Positions 41,820 to 51,047 are shown, counted from the stretch's first letter. The stretch: 64,000 bases of DNA from Yersinia frederiksenii ATCC 33641 (GCF_000754805.1 NZ_KN150731.1:948492-1012491), one strand, 5' to 3'. Notes: generated by a model from the sequence alone, not told the origin. Program-made: numbers and translations.

Positions 41820-41871
41820 GCCAACAGCGTATAGTCACTTTATCGTTAACTTAATGATTAAAGGTCTCGCA

Positions 41872-42507
41872 ATGAATCAGAAAAATATCGTGGTGCAGCA
41901 ACCTGAAAAACCAGAAAAATTGATTTTACTGTTCCACGGCGTCGGTGATAGTGCCGCTGGTATGGCACCCGTCGGGAGTCATTTTGCTCAAGCTTTTCCT
42001 CAGGCATTGGTAGTCAGTATTGATGGCCCTTTTGCGAGCGGCGTAGGCAACGGGCGGCAGTGGTTTTCAGTTCAAGGCATTACCGAAGAGGGCCGTCAGG
42101 GACGTATTGATGACGTGATGCCGCAATTTTTGGCCACTGTACGTCAATGGCAACAGCAAAGTGGCCTGAATGCACCGCAGACCACATTGGTTGGTTTCTC
42201 ACAGGGGACGATTATGTCGCTAGAGGCTGTGAAAGCACAGCCGCAATTAGCAGGGCGAGTGATCGGGTTTAGTGGGCGCTTTGCCACTTTGCCGCAACAG
42301 CCAATAGGCGATGTGATGATTCACTTGATTCATGGTGAGCAGGACGGGGTTATTCGGGTCGAGCATGCCAAAGCTGCAGTCAGTAGTTTAACGGCCTTGG
42401 GTAATCAGGTGACGCTAGATTTGGATGCTAATACTGGGCATGGCATCAACCAGCTGATGCTGGAACGCGCGCTCGCTCGACTACATCAGGATCGTGCGGA
42501 GAAATGA
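41872..42507 (+). CDS. ypfH: Esterase/alpha-beta hydrolase YpfH
   Basis: 211 residues from ATG 41872 (MNQKNIVVQQPEKPEKLILLFHGVGD) with AAAGGT upstream; an ATG at 41854 has no RBS. It is a carboxylesterase/phospholipase-type hydrolase. The oxyanion region is LLFHGVGD, the nucleophile elbow GFSQGT near Ser110, the acid Asp158 is in GEQDGVI and His190 is in TGHGIN. E. coli YpfH has esterase activity in screens, but the natural substrate is unknown. It lies between tmcA and ypfN as in E. coli. Confidence 0.93.
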   Translation: MNQKNIVVQQPEKPEKLILLFHGVGDSAAGMAPVGSHFAQAFPQALVVSIDGPFASGVGNGRQWFSVQGITEEGRQGRIDDVMPQFLATVRQWQQQSGLNAPQTTLVGFSQGTIMSLEAVKAQPQLAGRVIGFSGRFATLPQQPIGDVMIHLIHGEQDGVIRVEHAKAAVSSLTALGNQVTLDLDANTGHGINQLMLERALARLHQDRAEK

Positions 42508-42519
42508 TTGTTTCAGACG

Positions 42520-42543
42520 AAAGGGGGAGTTCCCCCTTCCGTT
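42520..42543. terminator. Terminator between ypfH and ypfN
   Basis: AAGGGGGA-GT-TCCCCCTT, flanked by CCGTTTAATG. It is suitable for ypfH and possibly ypfN. Confidence 0.7.
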
Positions 42544-42563
42544 TAATGTGCTTCGTTACCCAT

Positions 42564-42758
42564 TTACTTTTTCTTGTTTTTATCTGGCCAGTCATCGTCG
42601 TCATCCCACTGTGCATTATTATCGCGGTGTGGGGGTAACTCCGGTTTATTGCTCAAAAATTTCTTATGATCAAGGCGGCGTAACTCTTTGATGCCGTTTA
42701 AAATAATACCCGCCAACAGGATAAGAATTATCCACCAGTAATCTGCAAGCCAATGCAT
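42564..42758 (-). CDS. ypfN: Small membrane protein YpfN (UPF0370)
   Basis: 64 residues with one N-terminal helix ([21 protein letters not shown]). The highly conserved tail is [32 protein letters not shown]. It closely matches E. coli YpfN (66 residues) and has the same neighbours. TAAGGAAG precedes the ATG and directly follows the end of a mini-ERIC. The function is unknown. Confidence 0.95.
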   Translation of the reverse strand: MHWLADYWWIILILLAGIILNGIKELRRLDHKKFLSNKPELPPHRDNNAQWDDDDDWPDKNKKK

Positions 42759-42772
42759 AGCTAACTTCCTTA

Positions 42773-42832
42773 TATACCTTCATCTTTCAAGCCGCAGGTA
42801 TCTTGATGGCAGCTTGAAATCTATGAGGTATG
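42773..42832. repeat. Mini-ERIC with internal deletion
   Basis: It is about 60 bp with both ERIC arms: TATACCTTCATCTTTCAAGC at the left and GCTTGAAATCTATGAGGTAT at the right. The whole central palindrome is missing. Its right end encodes the last codons and stop of the M15 peptidase gene. Confidence 0.75.
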
Positions 42833-43486
42833 AATAAATCGTGAAAAAATCATAGGTAAATGGCGGCTAAGCCACTTACTGCCTGCCACATCTTGTGACT
42901 GCCAAGCTTCCAGCAAGATAGCTGGGGTCAGTAAATGTTCTGCCGCTTGTGCCAAAGGGCGATAACTCAGATGCCAAGGCTCGGCGGCAACACCGCCGGT
43001 ATCTTCGCTAAAAGGCCGGTAAAAACCAAAATCGGCCATATGAGTATCAAGCCATTGTGTTAGCGGATAAAAATAGCCACCCGCTTGGTATTCCCATGGC
43101 TCCAGTTGTAATTTTTCCTGCGCGGGCAACAGCGACGGATCGTAAATATCTAAATCACTGCCCCAGTGATGGCGGCTGGCTCCCGGTAGTGCTGACCAAC
43201 GTAAAATAGCTTCACAGCGTGCAGCGTCATCAAGCTGAAAAACATCTATTGGCTGACTGTCTTTATCTAATACTGGTCGTTCACCGCGAAATTTACCATT
43301 CCAGATAGCTAATTGACGCTCAAAATCACGAAAAGTACTGGCAGGTTGTAAATCAAAACCTGCCACTTTAGCCGCCTGCTGCATGGCCAAAAAGGCATCA
43401 ACCGCTTGTGGTTGCATGCGGTGATTACCCGTTAATACTTCCAAATGCTCTGTTGAGCGGCCAGTAAGCATCTGTGACGTTATCAT
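42821..43486 (-). CDS. M15-family D,D-peptidase (VanY/LAS type), coupled to dapE
   Basis: 221 residues. Zinc motifs are [10 protein letters not shown] (SxHxxGxxxD, near 103) and EPWH (near 170), the signature of LAS/M15 D-alanyl-D-alanine carboxypeptidases. No signal peptide or membrane helix is visible, so the protein is predicted to be cytosolic, like dipeptidases of the family. Its ATG overlaps the dapE stop as ATGA, so translation is coupled. It could act on muropeptides or D-Ala-D-Ala. The final residues HTS-stop come from an ERIC end. Confidence 0.87.
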   Translation of the reverse strand: MITSQMLTGRSTEHLEVLTGNHRMQPQAVDAFLAMQQAAKVAGFDLQPASTFRDFERQLAIWNGKFRGERPVLDKDSQPIDVFQLDDAARCEAILRWSALPGASRHHWGSDLDIYDPSLLPAQEKLQLEPWEYQAGGYFYPLTQWLDTHMADFGFYRPFSEDTGGVAAEPWHLSYRPLAQAAEHLLTPAILLEAWQSQDVAGSKWLSRHLPMIFSRFIHTS

Positions 43487-44610
43487 GCGATAAGTTGCTC
43501 CATGATTCTTTGATACATTCGGCTCAGCAGTTGCAAATCAGCAGCGTGAACGCATTCATTTACTTTATGAATAGTGGCATTGACGGGACCAAGCTCAACC
43601 ACTTGCGCGCCCATCAAGGCGATAAAACGACCATCAGAGGTGCCACCGGTGGTTAATAACTGCGGTGTGATTTCGGTGTAGTGCTCAACCGCATTAACCA
43701 CGGCATCAACCAGGGCGCCACGTGCGGTCAGGAAAGGTTGGCCGGACAGCACCCACTCCAAAGTGTAATTGAGTTGATGACGTTGCAATAATTCCTCAAC
43801 TCGCTGCTTAATCATGCTGTCGGTCAGTTCAGTACTGAAACGGAAGTTGAACTGCACGTAGAACTCGCCGGGAATCACATTATTACTGCCGGTACCGGCA
43901 TGTAAGTTAGCGATCTGCATACTGGTGGCTGGGAAGAACTCATTGCCTTCATCCCACTGAGTGGCAACCAGCTCATTTAGGGCTGGCATCGCGCGGTGAA
44001 CCGGGTTATCCGCCAGATGTGGATATGCCACATGCCCTTGAATACCATGAATATGTAAGTTGGCGGTGATGGAGCCACGGCGGCCATTCTTCACAACATC
44101 ACCAACGCGGTCAGTACTGGATGGCTCACCGACCAGGCAATAATCCAGCCGCTCATTGCGTGCCATCAAGGTATTAACCACTTTCACTGTACCGTTAATA
44201 GCTTTGGCTTCTTCATCAGAGGTTATCATAAATGCCAATCGGCCTTTATGGTCTGGATGTGCGGCCACAAAGCGCTCAGCGGCAACCACCATCGCGGCCA
44301 GCGAACCTTTCATGTCTGCGGCCCCTCGACCATAGAGCATGCCATCGCGGATGGTTGGCTCAAATGGCGGGCTGCTCCAGCGGTTTTCATCACCAGTTGG
44401 AACCACATCAGTATGACCGGCGAACGCCAGCGTTTCACCTTCACCACGCCAAGCCCAGAAATTGAGGGTGTCGCCAAAATTCATCGGCTCGACTATAAAA
44501 CCAATGGCTTCTAGGCGCTGAATCATGATCTCCTGACAACCCGCATCATTAGGGCTGAGCGACGGGCGTTTAATCAGTTGTTGAGCCAGTTCGATTACCG
44601 GACAGATCAT
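43483..44610 (-). CDS. dapE: Succinyl-diaminopimelate desuccinylase
   Basis: 375 residues from ATG 44610 ([20 protein letters not shown]), equal to E. coli DapE. The M20 metal ligands are visible in [41 protein letters not shown] and the C-terminal [14 protein letters not shown]. It releases succinate to give L,L-DAP for lysine and peptidoglycan. It starts one base after the yffB stop and overlaps the M15 peptidase by 4 bases, giving an operon yffB-dapE-M15. Confidence 0.97.
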   Translation of the reverse strand: MICPVIELAQQLIKRPSLSPNDAGCQEIMIQRLEAIGFIVEPMNFGDTLNFWAWRGEGETLAFAGHTDVVPTGDENRWSSPPFEPTIRDGMLYGRGAADMKGSLAAMVVAAERFVAAHPDHKGRLAFMITSDEEAKAINGTVKVVNTLMARNERLDYCLVGEPSSTDRVGDVVKNGRRGSITANLHIHGIQGHVAYPHLADNPVHRAMPALNELVATQWDEGNEFFPATSMQIANLHAGTGSNNVIPGEFYVQFNFRFSTELTDSMIKQRVEELLQRHQLNYTLEWVLSGQPFLTARGALVDAVVNAVEHYTEITPQLLTTGGTSDGRFIALMGAQVVELGPVNATIHKVNECVHAADLQLLSRMYQRIMEQLIA

Positions 44611-44611
44611 G

Positions 44612-45013
44612 TTATTGCACCTCAATTGCAGTTTGATTTTGTTGAATAAAATGTTGGTAACTTTCAATGTTGAAGCCCAATAACATCTCGCCGTTGGCCG
44701 CTTCCAGCAATGGGCGTTTGATGATTGCAGGCTGCTCTAACATCAGCACTTTGGCTGTTGGCGCATCAGTAATGGCATCGCGCTGATCTTGCGGCAATTT
44801 ACGCCAGGTCGTGCCGCGAGTATTGAGCAGTGGCTCCCAACCCAGTTTATTAATAAAGCCTTGTAGGCGTTCGTCACTCAACCCATCCACGCGATAATCG
44901 TGAAATTGGTAGGCGATATCTTGTTCTTCCAGCCAGCGGCGGGCCTTTTTTATGGTGTCACAATTTTTAATGCCATAAAGGCGCAATGGTGGGATTGCTG
45001 GGTTATCTGACAT
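44612..45013 (-). CDS. yffB: ArsC/Spx-family protein YffB
   Basis: 133 residues. It has [17 protein letters not shown] with a single Cys18, and the family region [36 protein letters not shown] and AIIKRPLLE. It is the same family as E. coli YffB (118 residues), with ~10 extra N-terminal residues and a longer tail. YffB proteins are glutathione-dependent ArsC-like oxidoreductases of unclear role. It is upstream of dapE as in E. coli. Confidence 0.93.
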   Translation of the reverse strand: MSDNPAIPPLRLYGIKNCDTIKKARRWLEEQDIAYQFHDYRVDGLSDERLQGFINKLGWEPLLNTRGTTWRKLPQDQRDAITDAPTAKVLMLEQPAIIKRPLLEAANGEMLLGFNIESYQHFIQQNQTAIEVQ

Positions 45014-45047
45014 GGAAAAATAGTACCTCGGCTAGAATGGCAAATCA

Positions 45048-45071
45048 GGCCAGCCACAGATGCGGCTGGCC
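45048..45071 (-). terminator. Hairpin after the TPR gene
   Basis: GGCCAGCC-8 nt-GGCTGGCC lies between the TPR gene and yffB. The stem is strong, but no T-run follows on the minus strand. Confidence 0.5.
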
Positions 45072-45163
45072 GAGCTATTTGCCCATAATGCGGGAAAATG
45101 AGGTTTGAATCCAGATAGCTAGCGGCAGATTAACGCGTAAATACGCAACTGCGGCCGGAGTTT

Positions 45164-45685
45164 TTAGCCAATTCGGTCAAGGTCTGCGGCATATTGGCGG
45201 ATGGCTTTTTGATAAAGGCTGATGTCCTGATGATTTGAGGTTTCTGCCAACAGTAACAATAATGTGGCGACTGCCTCTTTGGTTTCACCCAGATTGTACA
45301 GGGTCATCGCACGAAACAAGGTTATCTCTTTCGCTTGCGGAAAACGGGCTAATGCGGCGTCAAATGTATCTAATGACGCCTGATATAGCCCCAAGGCGCG
45401 ATAAGTGCTACCTAGCCCCAGATAAGCTTCCTGTAACTCAGTGCCGGCCAGATTATGCTTGATAGCTGCACGATAGAAGGGGATCGCTTGCAACTCTAAC
45501 CCTTGCACATCATAAAGAGAGGCGATTTTATACAGCAGGCTAGGGTTATCCGGTGAGCTGCGCAATAACTCCTGCGCCATTGCTACCGCATCATCATAAC
45601 GGCCCAGCTCTTTTAGCGAATCAATAGAGTGTTTCATGGTTTGGCTCTGCATTTTACCAATAACGGGTTGTGTCAAAAACGGCAT
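45164..45685 (-). CDS. Tetratricopeptide repeat protein
   Basis: 173 residues made of about four TPR-like helix pairs, such as GRYDDAVAMAQELLRSSPDNP, GLELQAIPFYRAAIKHNLAG, GLYQASLDTFDAALARFPQ and GETKEAVATLLLLLAETS. There is no signal peptide, so it is probably a cytosolic protein-interaction module. The first ATG (45685) has AGGGG close by; ATGs at 45652 and 45637 are alternatives. I do not recognise a named gene. It stands alone between ypfM and yffB. Confidence 0.82.
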   Translation of the reverse strand: MPFLTQPVIGKMQSQTMKHSIDSLKELGRYDDAVAMAQELLRSSPDNPSLLYKIASLYDVQGLELQAIPFYRAAIKHNLAGTELQEAYLGLGSTYRALGLYQASLDTFDAALARFPQAKEITLFRAMTLYNLGETKEAVATLLLLLAETSNHQDISLYQKAIRQYAADLDRIG

Positions 45686-45831
45686 TTACCCCTAATTATC
45701 TCAGCACGCTACTCCTGAATGACAAAACAGGCAAATAAAGTCGTAGCTACCCAAGCCACGCCGTGAATCGGCCAAATTATATATCTCTGCGATAGATCTC
45801 ATTTCCACGATCAGATAGCCTGCTTTCCTTT

Positions 45832-45859
45832 TTGACTGTGCAAAAAATAAGCGTATAAT
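45832..45859 (+). promoter_or_regulatory. Near-consensus sigma-70 promoter of ypfM
   Basis: TTGACT, 16 bases, TATAAT. It predicts a start near 45866, about 20 bases before the ypfM ATG. It is the best sigma-70 promoter I found in the window. Confidence 0.8.
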
Positions 45860-45885
45860 TGACGGCAATAATTAGAGAGGATGTT

Positions 45886-45948
45886 ATGGTTGAAGTTGAG
45901 TTAAGTACGTGGAAAGAGTTTATCGATGCTATGCTACGTAAGGCATAA
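45886..45948 (+). CDS. ypfM: Mini-protein YpfM
   Basis: 20 residues, MVEVELSTWKEFIDAMLRKA, with AGAGAGG well placed before the ATG. It matches E. coli YpfM (19 residues, MIERELGNWKDFIEVMLRK) in length, pattern and location beside acrD. It forms an amphipathic helix of unknown function. It is expressed from a near-consensus promoter and followed by two hairpins, the second a terminator, so its mRNA is only about 195 nt. It is too short for ordinary gene finders. Confidence 0.9.
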   Translation: MVEVELSTWKEFIDAMLRKA

Positions 45949-46004
45949 GCGAATAAACCAGCAGTAAGAATATTATCTTTTTGTTGTTTTATCGATACAC
46001 ACCT

Positions 46005-46061
46005 AGGGGCGAGTTTTCACTCGCAGAAAGGCAGAGACTGTAAAGTTTCTGCCTTTTTTTA
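46005..46061 (+). terminator. Hairpin and terminator of ypfM
   Basis: GCGAG-TTTTCA-CTCGC (about 46008-46023) is followed by AGGCAGA-GACTGTAAAGT-TTCTGCCT and TTTTT (46029-46061). Confidence 0.88.
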
Positions 46062-46163
46062 TCCTCTTCGTCCTTGAAACCATCGCGGTGTTAGCTGCGC
46101 TCAGTTACTCGGCCCCTCCGTGGGCCACTGCAAGCAGCGTTCAAATCTACTTCAGGAGTATTT
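46062..46163. repeat. Degenerate ERIC fragment before the acrD stop
   Basis: It has the left arm (CTTCGTCCTTGAAACCATCGC, CGGTGTTAGCTGCGCTCAG) and traces of the core and right arm (GCGTTCAAATCTACTTCAGG). The central palindrome is badly eroded. Confidence 0.6.
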
Positions 46164-46173
46164 ATCACTATAA

Positions 46174-49100
46174 TCAATGAGTTGAGTTGTCGGTTTGTTT
46201 TTGTTCTTTAGCGCGTGGTGGTTTGCTAGGGAAGCGGCGGCGCACCAAGACAAAGAACAGGGGAACAAAGAAAATTGCCAGCACTGTGGCAGAGATCATT
46301 CCCCCCATGACTCCGGTACCGACCGCATGCTGACTGCCTGAACCCGCACCCTGACTGATTGCCATTGGCAGTACACCGAAGATAAATGCCAGTGAGGTCA
46401 TCAGAATTGGCCTGAGTCGCTGGCGGGAGGCTTCAAGTGTCGCCTCCACCAAATCCTTGCCTTTATTATTCAATTCACTGGCAAATTCGACAATCAAAAT
46501 GGCGTTTTTAGCTGACAGACCGATAATGGTCAGCAACCCTACCTGGAAATACACATCATTCTCTAGGCCGCGCATCCAGGTGGCGGCGACAGCACCAATC
46601 ACCCCGAGAGGCACCACCAACATCACCGAGAAGGGGATTGACCAACTCTCATATAGCGCAGCCAGACACAAGAACACCACCAACAACGAAATAGCATAAA
46701 GGGCAGGGGCTTGGGAGCCAGATAGCCGCTCTTGATAAGACATTCCCGTCCATTCCAACCCGAAACCGTTAGGCAGCTGCTTGACCAGATCCTCCATTAC
46801 ATTCATCGCGGTACCGGTACTGACACCTGGGGCGGCCTCGCCGACAATTTCTAGTGCGGAATAGCCGTTATAGCGCTCTAACCGTGGTGAGCCATACTCC
46901 CAGCGAGTGGTCGAAAATGCAGAGAAGGGCACCATGCCGCCACTACTATTATTCACATACCATTTGTTGACGTCTTCCGGCAGCATGCGGGCCGTAGCTT
47001 CAGATTGCACATAAACTTTCTTCACCCGACCACGATCAACAAAGTCATTAACGTAAGTTGAGCCCCACGCAGTTTTAAGCGTGCTATTAATATCATCCAG
47101 TGACACACCCAGAGCTTGCGCTTTACGTTGATCAATATCGATCTGCAATTGTGGACTATCATCCAACCCGTTATGCCGTACTCGGGTTAGCGCCGGATCT
47201 TGAGAGGCCAACTGTAACAACTGGTCACGGGCTGCCATTAACTTATCGTGGCCCAAACCGCCGTGGTCTTGTAATTCCATATCGAAACCGGAAGAACCGC
47301 CCAAGCCTGAAATTGCCGGTGGGCTACTGACCGACACTCTGGCCTCAGCAATTTTATTAAATACTTTGGTGGCCCGCTCAATAATGGCAAAAGAGGAGTC
47401 ATCACTGCTCTTTCGTAGATCCCAATCCGCCAGGCGGATAAACAAACGCGCCACGTTCTGGCCATTACCCCCGGGGCCAGAGCCCACAGTCGCAAACACT
47501 GACAGAACGTTATTTTTTTCTTCAGTCAGGAAGTAGTTTTCGACTTTCTCCACCACTTTCAGTGTCTGCTGCTGGGTTGACCCGACCGGAAGCTGCACTT
47601 GTGCCATAAAGACACCACGATCTTCCAATGGTAAGAAAGAAGTTGGTAACTTAAGGAACAATAATGCCAAGCCGCCTAATAGCAGTAAGTACAGCAAAAT
47701 ATAACGTAAACTGCGGTGTAAAACGTGTGCGACGCCCCGCTCGTAACGGCGAGCACTGCTATCAAAGGTGCGGTTAAACCAGCCAAAGAAACCGCGTTTG
47801 GCATGGTGATGCCCCTGTTTGATGGGCTTGAGCATGGTCGCGCAAAGGGCAGGAGTGAGAATCAACGCCACTAGCACCGAGAGCACCATGGCCGAGACGA
47901 TCGTAATAGAAAACTGGCGGTAAATAGCCCCAGTGGTCCCCCCGAAGAAAGCCATTGGGATAAACACCGCTGATAGCACCAATGCAATACCGACCAATGC
48001 ACCTTGAATTTGCCCCATGGATTTACGGGTGGCTTCACGTGGGTCAAGCCCTTCCTCGCTCATCACGCGCTCGACGTTTTCCACCACTACAATAGCGTCA
48101 TCAACTAATAGACCGATGGCGAGGACAATGGCGAACATGGTCAAGGTATTGATACTGAATCCAAATACTGACAGTATCGCGAAGGTCCCCAATAGCACGA
48201 CTGGTACGGCGATAGTGGGAATCAGTGTGGCGCGGAAGTTCTGTAAGAATAGATACATGACCAGGAAAACCAATAAAATGGCTTCCAGTAATGTTTTGAC
48301 CACGTCCTTGATTGAAGCTTTAACAAAGGGGGTGGTTTCATAGGCGATTTTTGCTTCAAGGCCGTGCGGGAAGAATGGCGACAATTCAGCAATTCGTGCT
48401 TTCACCAACTTATCGGTTTGTAGCTCATTGGCTCCCGATGCCAGCTTGATGCTCATCCCTGATGCAGCTTGCCCATTAAAACGGCTCAGGTAGTCATATT
48501 TCTCGGCCCCCATCTCAATTTTTGCCACATCCCCCAGAGTGACTAGTGACCCGTCCTGATTAACCCGCAGCGTGATTTCTCGGAACTGCTCTGGAGTCTG
48601 TAATTGCGCTTGGGCATTAATAGTGGCATTCAGTGCCTGGTTATCAACCGAGGGGGTTCCACCCAGTTGGCCTACAGCTATCTGGCTATTTTGTGATTGG
48701 ATAGCAGCGACAACATTCTGCGTAGTTAATTGATAGTTATTGAGTTTATTGGGATCTAACCAAATACGCATGGCATATTGCGAACCGAAAGCATCAATAC
48801 TACCGACACCTTCGATTCGGCTAAGAGGGTCTTGCAAATTACTGGCAACATAGTCGGCAATATCTTGCTTATCCATACTGCCATCGGTAGACACAAATGC
48901 TACCATCATCAGAGTGTTATCACCCGACTTTGAGACAGAAACCCCTTGCTGCTGCACATCTTGTGGCAGCTTTTTAATGGCCGATTGCAGCTGGTTTTGC
49001 ACCTGCTGCATAGCTTCGTTAGGGTTGGTGCCCGCCTGGAATGTCAGAGTAATGGATGCGGTACCGGCGCTGCTGCTTTGTGACGACATATACAGCAGAT

Positions 49101-49320
49101 TATCCAAACCTGTCATACTTTGTTCGATGACCTGTGTGACGGTATTTTCCAGTGTTTGTGCCGAGGCTCCTGGATATGAGGCACTGATACGCACGTTGGG
49201 GGGTGCCAGATTAGGGTATTGCTCAACAGGCAGGGTTGAGATGGCTAACGCCCCAGTAAGACACAAAATTATCGCCAAAACCCAGGCGAAAATTGGGCGG
49301 TCGATGAAAAAGTTTGCCAT
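46174..49320 (-). CDS. acrD: RND multidrug/aminoglycoside efflux pump AcrD
   Basis: 1048 residues, a complete hydrophobe/amphiphile RND pump. It starts [26 protein letters not shown], has [17 protein letters not shown] near 407, and ends [23 protein letters not shown]. Sequence through the porter domain follows AcrD rather than AcrB, and the neighbours (ypfM, yffB, dapE) are those of acrD. AcrD uses AcrA and TolC to expel aminoglycosides and other hydrophilic drugs. No adaptor gene is adjacent, as expected. It is divergent from a winged-helix gene across a region containing a perfect palindrome. Confidence 0.95.
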   Translation of the reverse strand: MANFFIDRPIFAWVLAIILCLTGALAISTLPVEQYPNLAPPNVRISASYPGASAQTLENTVTQVIEQSMTGLDNLLYMSSQSSSAGTASITLTFQAGTNPNEAMQQVQNQLQSAIKKLPQDVQQQGVSVSKSGDNTLMMVAFVSTDGSMDKQDIADYVASNLQDPLSRIEGVGSIDAFGSQYAMRIWLDPNKLNNYQLTTQNVVAAIQSQNSQIAVGQLGGTPSVDNQALNATINAQAQLQTPEQFREITLRVNQDGSLVTLGDVAKIEMGAEKYDYLSRFNGQAASGMSIKLASGANELQTDKLVKARIAELSPFFPHGLEAKIAYETTPFVKASIKDVVKTLLEAILLVFLVMYLFLQNFRATLIPTIAVPVVLLGTFAILSVFGFSINTLTMFAIVLAIGLLVDDAIVVVENVERVMSEEGLDPREATRKSMGQIQGALVGIALVLSAVFIPMAFFGGTTGAIYRQFSITIVSAMVLSVLVALILTPALCATMLKPIKQGHHHAKRGFFGWFNRTFDSSARRYERGVAHVLHRSLRYILLYLLLLGGLALLFLKLPTSFLPLEDRGVFMAQVQLPVGSTQQQTLKVVEKVENYFLTEEKNNVLSVFATVGSGPGGNGQNVARLFIRLADWDLRKSSDDSSFAIIERATKVFNKIAEARVSVSSPPAISGLGGSSGFDMELQDHGGLGHDKLMAARDQLLQLASQDPALTRVRHNGLDDSPQLQIDIDQRKAQALGVSLDDINSTLKTAWGSTYVNDFVDRGRVKKVYVQSEATARMLPEDVNKWYVNNSSGGMVPFSAFSTTRWEYGSPRLERYNGYSALEIVGEAAPGVSTGTAMNVMEDLVKQLPNGFGLEWTGMSYQERLSGSQAPALYAISLLVVFLCLAALYESWSIPFSVMLVVPLGVIGAVAATWMRGLENDVYFQVGLLTIIGLSAKNAILIVEFASELNNKGKDLVEATLEASRQRLRPILMTSLAFIFGVLPMAISQGAGSGSQHAVGTGVMGGMISATVLAIFFVPLFFVLVRRRFPSKPPRAKEQKQTDNSTH

Positions 49321-49515
49321 GCAGTGCCAGCCTCTATAGAGAAAAAAATTATATACAGCAAAATCTACTGAGCACTTTACGTGGTAATGCGCAAGAAAAC
49401 GTGAAGAAAATAAGGAGAACCTGTAAAAAACATCGATATAACCGAGTTAATTTAGGCTGATGGGGAAAAGAGTGTTAAAGCCGTGTTTCTGCTAGCATCA
49501 AGTACAGCTTTCGCC

Positions 49516-49537
49516 TTGACGTTGCCGGCAACGTCAA
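49516..49537. promoter_or_regulatory. 22-bp perfect palindrome, probable operator
   Basis: The left half TTGACGTTGCC is followed directly by its exact reverse complement GGCAACGTCAA. A TATAGA at 49546 could be a -10 box, so the palindrome would cover the -35 of the winged-helix gene that starts at 49585. It is also 195 bp upstream of acrD on the other strand. Confidence 0.6.
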
Positions 49538-49584
49538 ATTTTAGCTATAGACTAATAAGTAGCGATTCAACTGAGGAAAGTATT

Positions 49585-49890
49585 ATGGAACTCAATCCGG
49601 TATTTGCCCGTCGTCTCTATCTTTGCTGGTTAATCAGCCGTGGTGATTCGCTGAATGTGCCGCGCATGATGGAACTGACTGGCTGGCCGCGACGAACATT
49701 ACAGGATGTTTTAAAAGCGTTGCCCGGTTTGGGCATCACTCTGACATTTGTACAGCAGGGGGTGCGCAATAATGCGGGTTTTTACCAGTTAGAGAGCTGG
49801 GGACCACTGAACAAAAAATGGATATACGATAACCACGATTTTATTTTAGCGGCTATTGAGCCATCTAATAGTTCAACAACCATTAAATAA
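49585..49890 (+). CDS. Small winged-helix DNA-binding protein, unnamed
   Basis: 101 residues from ATG 49585 (MELNPVFARRLYLCWLISRG) with GAGGAAA before it; the long frame from 49483 starts upstream of the palindrome and is unlikely. The segment NVPRMMELTGWPRRTLQDVLKALPGLGITLTF reads as a helix-turn-helix plus wing. GVRNNAGFYQLESWGPLNKKWI follows. It looks like the HTH_43-type winged-helix family, which I know only as uncharacterised. Position beside a perfect palindrome suggests autoregulation. It converges on narP with an 11-bp gap. Confidence 0.75.
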   Translation: MELNPVFARRLYLCWLISRGDSLNVPRMMELTGWPRRTLQDVLKALPGLGITLTFVQQGVRNNAGFYQLESWGPLNKKWIYDNHDFILAAIEPSNSSTTIK

Positions 49891-49901
49891 CAGGCCGGGT
49901 A

Positions 49902-50531
49902 TTAATATTTTTTATTTTCCAAAAACATGATGGTAGCGGCTACACGTGACCGCACATTGAGCTTACGTAATAAATTACGGATATGCACTTTCACGGTTTC
50001 TTCTGAAATGTGTAACTCAAAAGCCACTTGTTTATTGGACATCCCCCGCGCCACTTCTTGCAGGACATCTAATTCGCGTTCGGTTAATTCAGCAAATGGA
50101 TTAACCTGTTCGTGGCGAGACGATAAATACTGTGCAACCTCATTACTGAATACTTTCTCACCTTTAGCGGCATGGCGGATATTTTCCAGCAATATTTCTG
50201 GTTCGCTGTCTTTGAGCAGATATCCATCTGCACCAGCATCAATCATTGCATAGACATCATTGCGTGCATCAGAGACGGTCAGCACAATGATTCGTGCGTC
50301 AACACCTTCATTGCGTAAGGCTTTCAAGGTATCCAGCCCAGTCATCCCTTTCATATTTAAGTCGAGCAGAATGACATCTGGCTGGCATTTGGCTGCTTCG
50401 ATAATGGCGTCGCTACCGCAATTGGCTTCAGCAACCACCTCAAAGCTGCTATCAAGCTCAAGTAGCTGCCTAATACCACGCCGCATTAGGGGATGATCGT
50501 CAACGATCATAATAGTGTGACTTTTGGTCAT
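49902..50531 (-). CDS. narP: Nitrate/nitrite response regulator NarP
   Basis: 209 residues from ATG 50531 (MTKSHTIMIVDDHPLMRRGIRQLLELD). The receiver domain has Asp11-Asp12 and phospho-acceptor Asp57 in LLDLNMKGM. The LuxR/FixJ HTH (LTERELDVLQEVARGMSNKQVAFELHISEETVKVHIRNLLRKL) is at about 145-200. The longer frame to 50600 lacks a match. NarP is phosphorylated by NarQ on nitrate or nitrite. It faces the nap operon, its classic target, across a 595-bp region. No narQ is in the window. Confidence 0.94.
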   Translation of the reverse strand: MTKSHTIMIVDDHPLMRRGIRQLLELDSSFEVVAEANCGSDAIIEAAKCQPDVILLDLNMKGMTGLDTLKALRNEGVDARIIVLTVSDARNDVYAMIDAGADGYLLKDSEPEILLENIRHAAKGEKVFSNEVAQYLSSRHEQVNPFAELTERELDVLQEVARGMSNKQVAFELHISEETVKVHIRNLLRKLNVRSRVAATIMFLENKKY

Positions 50532-50923
50532 GATAAGTAATATCCCTGTAACCGATAGCATTAAATGTCTGGCTGTTGAATGTGGATCATTTACGGTCAT
50601 TAATTTAGTTGACCATTTTATCCATAATAGTGAGTTAAACCACGGTTAAAGTGTACCGCAGTCTCACCGATTTCCTGTTGTCATTCTCCGCGTAGTATAA
50701 AAGGGTTCACGGCAGAACTCTATTTTTTACCTGTGAAAAAGGGAATGATCAGTTTACATTTCAGGCTAAAGCCATTTAACAGCAAGGTTTTATCTGAATG
50801 AATAATTACCAAATCACGGTTTTCTTTTGATAGCTATTCTCATTAAACAAATCGTTATATAAAAAAAGTAATAACGCAAATAGATTTAACCGTGATAAAT
50901 TGCGTAAATAACCACTAAATAAA

Positions 50924-50965
50924 TTGATCTTGCTCAATATCACCCCCCGATTAACCCTAAAGAGT
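50924..50965 (+). promoter_or_regulatory. FNR site and -10 box of the nap promoter
   Basis: TTGAT-CTTG-CTCAA (50924-50937) matches the FNR consensus TTGAT-N4-ATCAA at 9 of 10 positions. TAAAGA at 50958-50963 is a possible -10. The predicted start near 50971 places the FNR site at about -41, a class II position for anaerobic activation. Confidence 0.72.
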
Positions 50966-51028
50966 AATTATTTTATTACTGATTATTCTGTATCTAATAT
51001 TTAAACACTCGGGAATTTTTTCTTTTAC

Positions 51029-51047
51029 ACAAATAATAATCATTATC
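51029..51047. promoter_or_regulatory. Fur-box-like sequence in the napF leader
   Basis: ACAAATAATAATCATTATC matches the 19-bp Fur consensus (GATAATGATAATCATTATC) at 15 of 19 positions. It lies about 60-75 bp downstream of the predicted nap start, so iron-loaded Fur could block elongation. Confidence 0.6.

Noticed and set aside
50951-50967. NarP heptamer pair TAACCCT-AA-AGAGTAA
   Set aside because: The second half deviates at the key GT positions, and the site would cover the -10 box of the nap promoter.
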